From Rhodospirillales bacterium (GTDB lineage Bacteria > Pseudomonadota > Alphaproteobacteria > Rhodospirillales > Casp-alpha2), in contig JABJOR010000556.1 of NCBI GenBank assembly GCA_018664265.1, forward strand, positions 1 through 19,678: 19,678 bases of DNA, read 5' to 3'. Position numbers and translations under genes: made by a program. Below, one piece after another: positions 7,537 to 14,857 of this stretch; position 1 is the stretch's first letter, and every line of letters starts with the position of its first letter. The notes beneath the pieces are model-generated. The model ran no database searches, was not told the origin of the DNA, and was given only the letters and a program-made list of their open reading frames with translations.

Positions 7537-7701
7537 TCAGTGTGCCAGAGGAATGTTAGCAACTTCCATGACGCCCCATATCGTGTAAATCACGGATGGT
7601 ACAGCGACGCCGATGAAAAGAAGCAGGAATGTATTATCAAGCAGACTCTGCATACCAGGAATCGGCTCTTTATCTTTATCAGTGTTATCAGTATCGGACA
7701 T
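7537..7701 (-). CDS. 54-residue single-helix protein, possible small subunit (IIa-like)
   Basis: A short gene at the head of the NOR-like operon. The ATG at 7701 is preceded by a strong GGGAGGGA site, whereas an upstream in-frame ATG at 7752 has none, so the shorter product is preferred. Residues 1-18 are acidic and polar, about 22-46 form one hydrophobic helix, and the tail is short. Its stop is 19 bases before subunit II. Small one-helix proteins beside subunit II are known in B-family oxidases (subunit IIa of the ba3 enzyme), which makes an assembly or structural subunit likely. No sequence identity to that subunit can be claimed from reading alone. Confidence 0.72.
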   Translation of the reverse strand: MSDTDNTDKDKEPIPGMQSLLDNTFLLLFIGVAVPSVIYTIWGVMEVANIPLAH

Positions 7702-7974
7702 ATAAATATCCCTCCCATATATTTGCACATAACCGAAACGGCCAAAGTGCACGTTAGCTAGGTTGCACGCACACTTCCCGCACGTACATATACCTCAGTA
7801 TATAGCTCGACTACTCCACGCCTTGACTTTGGTTAGGTCTTGGTGGAATCGAAACTATCGTTAAGTTGTTGACTTCCCTATATTGATACCTGAGCATCCC
7901 CTAGGTCTGTTACTTTGGAAAAACTATCCAGGGCACACACAGACACAACCGCATGACAGCATATTAGCAGGCTT
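7702..7974. promoter_or_regulatory. Divergent intergenic region between the NOR operon and the DMT operon
   Basis: This 273-base gap must hold the promoter of the minus-strand NOR-like operon and that of the plus-strand transporter row. Visible elements are two TTGACTT copies (7823-7829 and 7869-7875) and an isolated TTGAT (7883-7887), a half-site for an FNR/Dnr-type protein. None has a convincing -10 partner or a full TTGAT-N4-ATCAA palindrome, so no specific promoter is claimed. Confidence 0.4.
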
Positions 7975-9003
7975 ATGGCAATGCATGAAATAGAAGAAAA
8001 TAATACAGGACAAGGCGTTAACGCTGATTCTGACAGCATTATCACTGCTGATTCAAATATATATTCCGAGGCTGTGGGTGTGGTATCAGCAAGTTTTTTT
8101 AAACGATTTCGCTCATGGATTGTTTTGTTATCATTAGGACTTGTTTGGGGGATGACGTTTTCACTTGCCAAAATAGCTGCGGAAGGGGGCGGACATCCAA
8201 TTGGTATTGCCTATTGGCAATCGTTGTTAGGGGCCATTGTACTTGTGTCATTTAGTATACTTAAACGGCGTCCAATTCCTATAAATCGCAAGTACCTGCT
8301 TTTTTATACTCTATGTGGAATTTTGGGCTCTGCTATCCCCAATACTCTGTTTTTCTATGCAGCATCCAAAATTTCAGCGGGTGTCTTGTCGATTACTGTT
8401 GCCACAGTGCCTTTGATGACTTTTGCCGCTGCTGCCATGTTGCGTGTCGAGAAATTGGCATGGGGTCGTGCATTGGGTGTGATATTTGGAATGACTTCAA
8501 TTGTCTTGCTGGTTGGTCCAGAGGCAAGTTTGCCTGACCCGGATTCAGGCATTTGGGTCATGGCTGGCGTTCTGGCTGCCGTTTGCTACACGATTGAGAA
8601 TATGTTGATTGCCATAAGAATGCCTGAAGGAGTGGACGCTTTTGCTATTGCTGGTGGAATGTTCACTGCGGCAACGCTCATCATGACACCATTTATGTTT
8701 GTTGATGGGGTTTTTGTACCGCTTTTATGGCCTTGGGGACCGATAGAGTTTTCCATATTAGGCATGGCTTTTTTCAGTACCTTCGCTTATGGAATATTCG
8801 TATATTTGATTATAGAGGCTGGCCCCGTCTTCGCCAGTCAGACTGCATACGTTGTTACATTGTCAGGCGTTTTTTGGGGCATGATCATCTTTGGAGAACA
8901 ACATTCATTCTGGATATGGATATCTCTTGCTATCATGATGATTGCTCTTGCGTTAGTTACACCGAGAAAATCAAAAAAATCTATTAAACTTGGAGCAGAG
9001 TAA
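7975..9003 (+). CDS. EamA/DMT superfamily permease
   Basis: A 342-residue transporter of the drug/metabolite (EamA) superfamily. After a polar N-terminal tail of about 45 residues there are ten hydrophobic segments arranged as two EamA repeats (about 48-181 and 192-330), with 'LGLVWGMTFSLAKIA' typical of the first helix. Such proteins export or import small amphipathic metabolites, and the substrate cannot be read from sequence. The tail is longer than usual for the family, so a later start is possible although none has a better ribosome site. The stop at 9003 lies one base before the ATG of the serine hydrolase, which indicates translational coupling and a shared pathway. Confidence 0.85.
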   Translation: MAMHEIEENNTGQGVNADSDSIITADSNIYSEAVGVVSASFFKRFRSWIVLLSLGLVWGMTFSLAKIAAEGGGHPIGIAYWQSLLGAIVLVSFSILKRRPIPINRKYLLFYTLCGILGSAIPNTLFFYAASKISAGVLSITVATVPLMTFAAAAMLRVEKLAWGRALGVIFGMTSIVLLVGPEASLPDPDSGIWVMAGVLAAVCYTIENMLIAIRMPEGVDAFAIAGGMFTAATLIMTPFMFVDGVFVPLLWPWGPIEFSILGMAFFSTFAYGIFVYLIIEAGPVFASQTAYVVTLSGVFWGMIIFGEQHSFWIWISLAIMMIALALVTPRKSKKSIKLGAE

Positions 9004-9004
9004 T

Positions 9005-10201
9005 ATGCCAGTAAAGAAACTTATGACCGGGTTCCCGCCTTCTCCGGAAAATCAGGTAACTCTGGATAACTGGCGACAGCCACCATTTAACAAGTGGGGC
9101 TTTCAGCATGTCAGTGAAATTACCCAAACTGCCCCTATATATAATGATACGAATAATATTCGTATCCTTAAAAAGGGCTCCTCTGATTTAGTTGATCTAC
9201 CCTTTAATCATGGAGACCAGAAAATTACTGTTTCCCAAATGATTGAAAAGACAGATGCAGATGGCATGATTGTTCTTCACAAGGGACGAATCGTGCTGGA
9301 AGAATATCGCAATAATATGACAGACCGGAGCAGGCATATCCTGTTTTCTGTAACCAAGTCAGTAACAGCCCTCGTGGCAGGTGTTCTTGTCGGGCGCGGG
9401 AAACTTGACCCGGATACGCAAATTATAAAATATATCCCGGAAATCGCAGATACGGCCTTTGGTGATGCATGTGTTCGAAATGTTTTGGATATGGCTGTTG
9501 GACTTGCTTTTGATGAAGATTATACAGCAACGGAAGGTCCTATTGTTCAATATCGCGAATCTGCTGGTTGGAATTCACGCACATCAACACCGCCTGATAT
9601 GCATTTGCGGGATTTTTTGCAAACTATGACAGAACGCAATGGTGCTCATGGGGTGCGCTTTAGTTATATGTCACCAATTACAGATTTATTGGGCTGGATC
9701 CTTGAACGGGCAAGTGGCCAACGTTATTGCGACCTTGTAAGCGAGACCCTGTGGCAGCCTATGGGAGCCGGGTATGATGCCTATATGAGTATTGATAATG
9801 TCGGTGCACCTAGAACTGCAGGTGGATTTTGCGCAACTTTGCGCGATTTGGCCCTTGTCGGGCAACTCATATGTGATGATGGGAAACGTGGAGATAAGCA
9901 GATTGTTCCAGCTGAATGGATAGCGGACATCAGGAATAATGGAAGCCGTGAGCAATGGCTGGCTGGAGATTTTGCGGAAGACTACACGGATTGGTCCATG
10001 CGATACCGGAGTAAATGGTATGTAACAGGAGAGGGAAATGTGCCTTGTTTCGGTGTTGGCATCCATGGCCAGTTTGTTCATGCAAATCCGGCAAATGGCG
10101 TGGTTGTTGCACAGTTTTCATCACAGCCTGATGCTGTAGATGGAGATAAGGAATTGATGGTTTTACGTGCCTGTGATGCAATTGGAAAAGCTTTAAATTA
10201 G
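9005..10201 (+). CDS. Beta-lactamase-fold serine hydrolase, 6-aminohexanoate-dimer hydrolase (NylB)-like
   Basis: A 398-residue serine hydrolase of the class C beta-lactamase / penicillin-binding fold. The nucleophile motif S-V-T-K (Ser115, Lys118) and the Tyr221-x-Ser223 motif (in 'FSYMSPITDLLGW') match NylB and esterase EstB-like members, and 'GIHGQ' near the C terminus takes the place of the K-T-G box as in NylB. No signal peptide is seen, so it is probably cytoplasmic. Members cleave amides or esters, and the native substrate is unknown. The start chosen is ATG9005 with GGAG nine bases upstream, inside the end of the DMT permease gene; an in-frame TTG at 8990 is less likely. It sits between the permease and the YtoQ gene, nine bases from the next start. 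Confidence 0.87.
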   Translation: MPVKKLMTGFPPSPENQVTLDNWRQPPFNKWGFQHVSEITQTAPIYNDTNNIRILKKGSSDLVDLPFNHGDQKITVSQMIEKTDADGMIVLHKGRIVLEEYRNNMTDRSRHILFSVTKSVTALVAGVLVGRGKLDPDTQIIKYIPEIADTAFGDACVRNVLDMAVGLAFDEDYTATEGPIVQYRESAGWNSRTSTPPDMHLRDFLQTMTERNGAHGVRFSYMSPITDLLGWILERASGQRYCDLVSETLWQPMGAGYDAYMSIDNVGAPRTAGGFCATLRDLALVGQLICDDGKRGDKQIVPAEWIADIRNNGSREQWLAGDFAEDYTDWSMRYRSKWYVTGEGNVPCFGVGIHGQFVHANPANGVVVAQFSSQPDAVDGDKELMVLRACDAIGKALN

Positions 10202-10210
10202 GAGATTGAG

Positions 10211-10675
10211 GTGGGTTCAAAAATTTGGAAGGTTTATTTGTCAGGAGAAATTCATTCTGACTGGCGTGAGCAAATAATGGATGGCGTTAAGGCAGCGTCT
10301 TTGCCCGTGGAATTGAGCAGCCCGATTACTGTTCATGAGGATTCGGATGATTGTGGTGTTGCGATTTTTGGTGCTGAGTCGGATAAATTTTGGCATGACA
10401 GAAAAGGAGCGCAGCTAAATTCCATACGAACTGGAACCTTGTTGCAAGAGGCCGATGTTGTCGTGGTTCGGTTTGGTGAAAAATTCAAGCAATGGAACGC
10501 TGCTTTTGATGCGGGATTTGCCTGTGCTCTTGGAAAACCGATCATTGTGCTTCACCCACCGGAACATGATCACCCTCTTAAAGAAGTTGACGCTGCAGCT
10601 TGTGCTGTTGCTCGTGAACCTGGACAGGTTGTCCAAGCATTGGGCTATATTATCAATGGAACAATGCCCGGATAA
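10211..10675 (+). CDS. ytoQ: YtoQ family protein (deoxyribosyltransferase-like fold)
   Basis: A 154-residue protein that closely follows the YtoQ family known from Bacillus: the N-terminal 'YLSGEIHSDWREQI', the central 'ADVVVVRFGEKFKQWNAAFD' and the later 'GKPIIVLH' and 'HPLKEVDAAA' stretches. The fold is related to nucleoside 2-deoxyribosyltransferases, but the reaction catalysed by YtoQ is not established. It uses a GTG start with GGAG six bases upstream, immediately after the serine hydrolase. It is cytoplasmic with no membrane segment. Co-location with an amide hydrolase and a gamma-glutamylcyclotransferase suggests a role with a small nitrogenous metabolite, which is inference only. Confidence 0.88.
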   Translation: MGSKIWKVYLSGEIHSDWREQIMDGVKAASLPVELSSPITVHEDSDDCGVAIFGAESDKFWHDRKGAQLNSIRTGTLLQEADVVVVRFGEKFKQWNAAFDAGFACALGKPIIVLHPPEHDHPLKEVDAAACAVAREPGQVVQALGYIINGTMPG

Positions 10676-10695
10676 TCGGGCTGGATTAGTATTTC

Positions 10696-11376
10696 ATGCG
10701 TCTGACACCGGAGTTACTGGAGTTCATTCATCAGGATGTTATTGATCCTGGGCCCATTCCTGATGTGGAGCACTTTAGCGATGAAGAATATGCCCATGTT
10801 GTTGACGAGCTAGAGAAGCAATTACCTTCCAGTGAACCTGTTCGGGTCTTTGCTTATGGATCATTGATCTGGAACCCGGAATATGAAGTCAAACGATCCA
10901 GAGAGGGGAAGGTGTTTGGCTGGCACAGGGCGTTTTGCATGCATATCGAACGATTTCGCGGTTCCCGTGATGTTCCGGGATTGATGATGGGATTGGAACG
11001 TGGAGGTTCATGTCGAGGCGTGATTCATGAAATTTCCATGTCAAAGCGACGTCAATCATTGGACTCAATTGTGCGTCGAGAAATGATAACCCAACCTTGT
11101 ACGTACGAGCCTCGTTGGTTGCCTGTTCACAGTGGTGATCAGGTGATTATGGCGTTGGCTATGATATTTGATCGTAAAGGTGTTTTTTATAGGGGTGGAC
11201 TTGATTTGGATGTTGTTGCCGAACGTATATCCAAGGCTGTTGGGCATCTTGGTAGTAATGCTGAATACTTGATGAATACAAATCGCCACCTTGAAGAAAT
11301 AGGCGTCACTGATCGGAACTTGTGCAAACTCGAACACAAGGTTGCAACCTTGATTCATGTTCGACAACGCCAATAA
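10696..11376 (+). CDS. ChaC-like gamma-glutamylcyclotransferase
   Basis: A 226-residue protein of the gamma-glutamylcyclotransferase ChaC family, which releases 5-oxoproline from glutathione or other gamma-glutamyl compounds. The substrate loop 'VFAYGSLIWNP' lies at residues 51-61, 'GWHRAFC' at 75-81, and the likely catalytic Glu129 is in 'VRREM'. About 45 residues precede the core domain. It follows YtoQ by 20 bases in the same direction and is the last gene of the row. Its stop is 18 bases from the convergent LuxR-type gene, with no terminator visible between them. The substrate could be glutathione or a gamma-glutamyl amine handled by this cluster. Confidence 0.9.
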   Translation: MRLTPELLEFIHQDVIDPGPIPDVEHFSDEEYAHVVDELEKQLPSSEPVRVFAYGSLIWNPEYEVKRSREGKVFGWHRAFCMHIERFRGSRDVPGLMMGLERGGSCRGVIHEISMSKRRQSLDSIVRREMITQPCTYEPRWLPVHSGDQVIMALAMIFDRKGVFYRGGLDLDVVAERISKAVGHLGSNAEYLMNTNRHLEEIGVTDRNLCKLEHKVATLIHVRQRQ

Positions 11377-11394
11377 AAATGTTCAGCTTAATAG

Positions 11395-12282
11395 TCAGTG
11401 ATTTATTTGACTTATATCGTCGGGTTGAAAAGCTATCGTTGGAGATTTACTCGATAGATGAGAAATAAACAGTGAGAACAGCTCAGATTGTGATGAGATG
11501 TCGAGTTTTGCGTAAATGTTCTTGCGGTGTATTTTAACGGTGCCTGTTGAAATCCCGAAGTGACGGCCTATGGATTCTGATGAATGCCCACGTAAGACCA
11601 TACCAACAACCTCTCTCTCTCGCGGTGTCAGCATCGCCCTACCAAAATTTTCAAAAGCTGTGGCAATATGCAAATCGAAAGATGCAAGTTGATTATCAGT
11701 TTCGATGACTTCATCACGATCTTGCCCCAGGTTACACCAGTGCAGTGCTGTATTTGCATAAACGATAGACTCAATACGGCGTAACTTATTTATATCACGT
11801 TCGCTGAAGCAAGGACTGCCACCTCCACGCATAAGTGATATTGACAGTCCTATGTTATCTGGCAGTGCGATGATAAAAGAAATTTCTTCGGATAGCCCAG
11901 TCCGCCGATAGTAGGAACGATAGTATTCAGAATGATAAAATCGATCTGGTGCTATATCACGTAAACGATAAAGGCCTGATTGTGCACGTTCATGACAGGC
12001 CAAATAAAACGGATCGAGCAGATAAGGCCCTTCTTGATAATCGCTCACCATGACAATGCGCTGGCGGGGTGTGAAAGTATCGTAAAGACAAATCGGTCGT
12101 TCCTGGCCATGAAAAGCAAAAAATACCGAATAATCAAAGGGTACTACACACTTAAGTGTCTCAACCAATACCTCTGGAAACTTAGGTGTGCCCTGGGCAA
12201 TTATCAGTGTGGCAATTTGGTCATGCCAAGCTTTGGTGTCCAGTTTTAAAGACTCTCGATTATCTTTTGACATTTGTCTCAT
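11395..12282 (-). CDS. LuxR-type HTH regulator divergent from the polyamine-type transporter
   Basis: A 295-residue regulator with a GAF-like N-terminal sensor (about residues 20-180; 'GPYLLDPFYLACHE' and 'FYHSEYYRSYYRRTGL' are recurrent in this group) and a C-terminal LuxR helix-turn-helix (about 218-275, 'LTPREREVVGMVLRGHSS' then 'GTVKIHRKNIYAKL'). It does not look like a classical acyl-homoserine-lactone receptor, and members of this group often sit beside amine transport and catabolism genes. The start at 12282 follows AAGGGA; Met4 (12273) is an alternative. Head-to-head placement with the ABC transporter makes it the likely local regulator. The ligand is unknown. Confidence 0.85.
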   Translation of the reverse strand: MRQMSKDNRESLKLDTKAWHDQIATLIIAQGTPKFPEVLVETLKCVVPFDYSVFFAFHGQERPICLYDTFTPRQRIVMVSDYQEGPYLLDPFYLACHERAQSGLYRLRDIAPDRFYHSEYYRSYYRRTGLSEEISFIIALPDNIGLSISLMRGGGSPCFSERDINKLRRIESIVYANTALHWCNLGQDRDEVIETDNQLASFDLHIATAFENFGRAMLTPREREVVGMVLRGHSSESIGRHFGISTGTVKIHRKNIYAKLDISSQSELFSLFISHLSSKSPTIAFQPDDISQINH

Positions 12283-12311
12283 GTATCCCTTCGCAAGGTG
12301 CTTTTTTCATT

Positions 12312-12331
12312 TATATCCCACGGGGGATATA
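12312..12331. promoter_or_regulatory. 20-bp dyad, candidate operator for the LuxR-type regulator
   Basis: TATATCCC (12312-12319) and GGGATATA (12324-12331) are perfect 8-base arms around ACGG, in the 145-base gap between the divergent regulator and the transporter ATPase gene. Total length and symmetry fit the roughly 20-bp boxes bound by LuxR-type dimers. The centre is about 40 bases upstream of the regulator start and about 107 upstream of the ATPase start, so it could control both. Binding is inferred only from position and symmetry. Confidence 0.45.
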
Positions 12332-12427
12332 TACGCCACCCGCTTTTAAGCGCATTCTCCATGTTAGATCGAGGCTGGAACTTTGTTTTCAGTATGACAT
12401 TAATTCTAAACGTGGTGAGCAATCTAA

Positions 12428-13576
12428 ATGGAGCATAATCCCTCTCAATTAGCGCAGGCCAGTAAGGTCGATGTTCCTGATATTCAATTTGTCGGTGTGA
12501 CAAAACGATTTGGTAACGTTGCTGCCGTAGATAACGTTGATCTGAGTGTAGAGAGTGGTGCGTTCTTTAGTTTTCTTGGTCCATCAGGTTGCGGAAAAAC
12601 AACGTCATTACGCATGATTGCCGGATTTGAACAACCTACCGAGGGTAACGTTTATATTAATGGTCAATCCGTTGTTGGCATTCCTCCGCACAAACGCCAT
12701 GTTAATATGGTATTTCAACAATATGCTTTGTTTCCGCATATGGATGTGGCTGATAATATTGGTTATGGCCTTCGACAACGTGCCCCCCGCCCATCCAAAT
12801 CAGAAATTGCAAAGCGTGTGGATGAAACTCTGGAGCTGGTGCGTCTTGAAGGCTATGGCAATCGTCGGGTTTGGGAAATGTCAGGCGGACAGCAGCAGCG
12901 TGTAGCGCTTGCACGTGCACTTATCAATCATCCAACTGTATTATTGCTTGATGAGCCACTGGCAGCGCTTGATCGCAAGTTGCGCCGTGAGATGCAAATT
13001 GAACTTCAAACCTTGCAACGTGATGTCGGTATTACATTTGTTCTGGTCACCCATGATCAGGAAGAAGCACTCTCCATGAGTGACCAGATATGCATTATGA
13101 ATGAAGGCCGGATTGTCCAAACGGGCAGCCCGCGAGACTTATACGATGATCCGGTAAGTCGCTATGTGGCGGACTTTGTTGGTAAATCTAATTTCTTTGA
13201 AGGTGATGTCGTCGATGTAAATGCAGGCTCATATTCCATAAAATCTGCTACTGGCCAAGTATTCTCCGGCTTTGGTTCGAAAGGTGCTCCTGCACTTGTC
13301 AAAGGTGGGAAAGCCAGCATCGCAGTGCGCCCAGAATTATTATCAATTGGTTCGGCTGACGGTGGCAATATTGATGCTGATGTCAAAATTCTAGGTCAAA
13401 TAAAAAACCGAATTTTCTTGGGTGAGCACACAGAATATCTTGTTGAGTGTGAGGGCCTGGGTGAAGTTTTGGTGCTTTCGCCCAAACATATTGAAAATAT
13501 TCGTGGGACCTTTGAGCCTGGTGCCAGTGTTACACTTGGTTGGATGAATGATATTGCCCTGGCGCTAGGGGACTAA
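12428..13576 (+). CDS. potA: ABC transporter ATPase, spermidine/putrescine (PotA) type
   Basis: A 382-residue ABC ATPase energising uptake of polyamines or related amines. Walker A G-P-S-G-C-G-K-T is at 51-58, the Q-loop near Gln97, the signature S-G-G-Q-Q from 152, Walker B with Asp175-Glu176 ('LLLDEPLAALD') and the switch His209. The C-terminal third (about 290-380) is the TOBE_2 regulatory domain of the PotA/MalK group. GGTGAG lies eight bases before the ATG. It is the first gene of an A-D-B-C transporter operon and faces the LuxR-type regulator. The substrate assignment rests on the whole cassette rather than on this protein. Confidence 0.93.
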   Translation: MEHNPSQLAQASKVDVPDIQFVGVTKRFGNVAAVDNVDLSVESGAFFSFLGPSGCGKTTSLRMIAGFEQPTEGNVYINGQSVVGIPPHKRHVNMVFQQYALFPHMDVADNIGYGLRQRAPRPSKSEIAKRVDETLELVRLEGYGNRRVWEMSGGQQQRVALARALINHPTVLLLDEPLAALDRKLRREMQIELQTLQRDVGITFVLVTHDQEEALSMSDQICIMNEGRIVQTGSPRDLYDDPVSRYVADFVGKSNFFEGDVVDVNAGSYSIKSATGQVFSGFGSKGAPALVKGGKASIAVRPELLSIGSADGGNIDADVKILGQIKNRIFLGEHTEYLVECEGLGEVLVLSPKHIENIRGTFEPGASVTLGWMNDIALALGD

Positions 13577-13672
13577 TTCGGAAGAGAAACTGGTCTTAGT
13601 CGTAAATCCGTCGGCTACAGCCCAAATTAACAAAGCAATTACGGATAACAACAACATGGAGGCTAGAGAGAA

Positions 13673-14836
13673 ATGAGTAAAAGTTATAAAGACAATATGC
13701 CAATTACGGCAAAGAAGTTTATGGAGGAATTCCGCCGCTACGAAAAAGGTTCCGTATCGCGTCGTCATTTCATGGGTGTGACCGGTTTAGGAACAGCCGC
13801 GGCGGTTCTAGGTTCTGCGATGCCGTCAATGATGCCGAAGAGTGCAAAAGCGGGTAGTTTAGGTGATCGATTGATCTTTTCCACGTGGCCGAATTATCAC
13901 AACCCGGTCAATGTTGAAAATTTCACGAATGATACGGGCGTAAACATTCAGATCAATGCATTTGGTTCTAATGAAGAAATGTTGGCGAAATTGCAAGCTG
14001 GTGCTACTGGTTGGGATGTGTTTGTGCCAACCAATTATACCATTTCCAACTATGTTGATCTCGATTTGATTCAAGAGCTCGATTTATCCCGTATTCCAAA
14101 TCATGATCCTAGTAGTCAGAATCCTATGTTTGCCGATCCAGCAACGGTGAATGGTAAAGTTTATGCTGTTCTTAAAAACTGGGGTACCACTGGCATTGTT
14201 TACAATTCCAAGAACCTCAAAAATGGCCCTACATCCTGGAAAGACTTCTTTGATCTTACCATGGGCGAAGGTTCAGGTCATACAATCGTGCATGATTATC
14301 AGCTGACAACCATCGGTGCTGCATTGTGCGCCAATGGACATTCATTCAATTCTGTTGATGCGGGTGAATTGGAAATGGCAGAAAAACTGCTAATTGAATC
14401 TAAACCACACCTGTTTGCTATTACCTCTGATTATCAGCCAGGTATGCGCAGTGGTGATGCCTGGATGTCTATTTGCTGGAATGGTGATGGCCTGCAGCTC
14501 AATAAAGATCTGCCAGAGATGAAATACACCCTCGCGTCAGATGGTGGCGAAATTTGGTCTGATTTCTATTGCATTCCAAAAGATGCTCCACACGTTGATG
14601 CGGCATATGCCTTCATTAACTATCTGTTGGACCCAAAAGTTCAGGTTCTTGAATTCGAGTCACACGGTTATGCAACTGGTGATACTCGGGTTGAAGCTTT
14701 GCTGCCAGCCGAAACAGCTGACAATGAAATCCTGTTCCCGGCAGCTAAGCTGATGAATGGACTGGAATTCGGTGCAGCTAACACATTGACTGATCCGATC
14801 CGGGCTGAAGTGATTGCTCGCTTCAAATCTGCTTAA
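13673..14836 (+). CDS. potD: Polyamine-type ABC substrate-binding protein with Tat signal
   Basis: A 387-residue periplasmic binding protein of the PotD/PotF family. An extended N-terminal region is followed by a twin-arginine motif S-R-R-H-F-M (residues 29-34), a hydrophobic stretch (about 36-52) and 'AKA' at 58-60, a probable signal peptidase site. It is therefore expected to be exported folded by Tat, unlike the Sec-exported enterobacterial PotD. The mature part has the family's 'TWPNYHNPVNVENF', 'SNEEMLAKLQAG', 'WDVFVPTNYT' and 'NWGTTGIVYN' stretches. The ligand may be putrescine, spermidine or another cationic compound. GGAGG lies upstream in a 96-base gap after the ATPase gene. Confidence 0.9.
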   Translation: MSKSYKDNMPITAKKFMEEFRRYEKGSVSRRHFMGVTGLGTAAAVLGSAMPSMMPKSAKAGSLGDRLIFSTWPNYHNPVNVENFTNDTGVNIQINAFGSNEEMLAKLQAGATGWDVFVPTNYTISNYVDLDLIQELDLSRIPNHDPSSQNPMFADPATVNGKVYAVLKNWGTTGIVYNSKNLKNGPTSWKDFFDLTMGEGSGHTIVHDYQLTTIGAALCANGHSFNSVDAGELEMAEKLLIESKPHLFAITSDYQPGMRSGDAWMSICWNGDGLQLNKDLPEMKYTLASDGGEIWSDFYCIPKDAPHVDAAYAFINYLLDPKVQVLEFESHGYATGDTRVEALLPAETADNEILFPAAKLMNGLEFGAANTLTDPIRAEVIARFKSA

Positions 14837-14857
14837 CCGTTTCTCCCTGGAAAGAAA

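Noticed and set aside
7771..7786. Possible sigma-54 promoter (GG-N10-GC spacing) on the minus strand upstream of the NOR operon
   Set aside because: Only the GG and GC doublets fit and the surrounding bases are poor matches to TGGCAC-N5-TTGCA, so this spacing is likely chance.
7869..7897. TTGACT as a -35 box for the DMT permease operon
   Set aside because: The hexamer at 17-base spacing (GAGCAT) is a poor -10, and the other TTGACTT copy at 7823 also lacks a partner.
10621..10635. TGGACA-GGT-TGTCCA palindrome
   Set aside because: It lies inside the ytoQ coding sequence, is short, and is explained by codon content.
10666..10681. GCCCG/CGGGC hairpin across the ytoQ stop as a terminator
   Set aside because: The stem is five pairs and is not followed by a T run. 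The next gene starts 20 bases on in the same direction.
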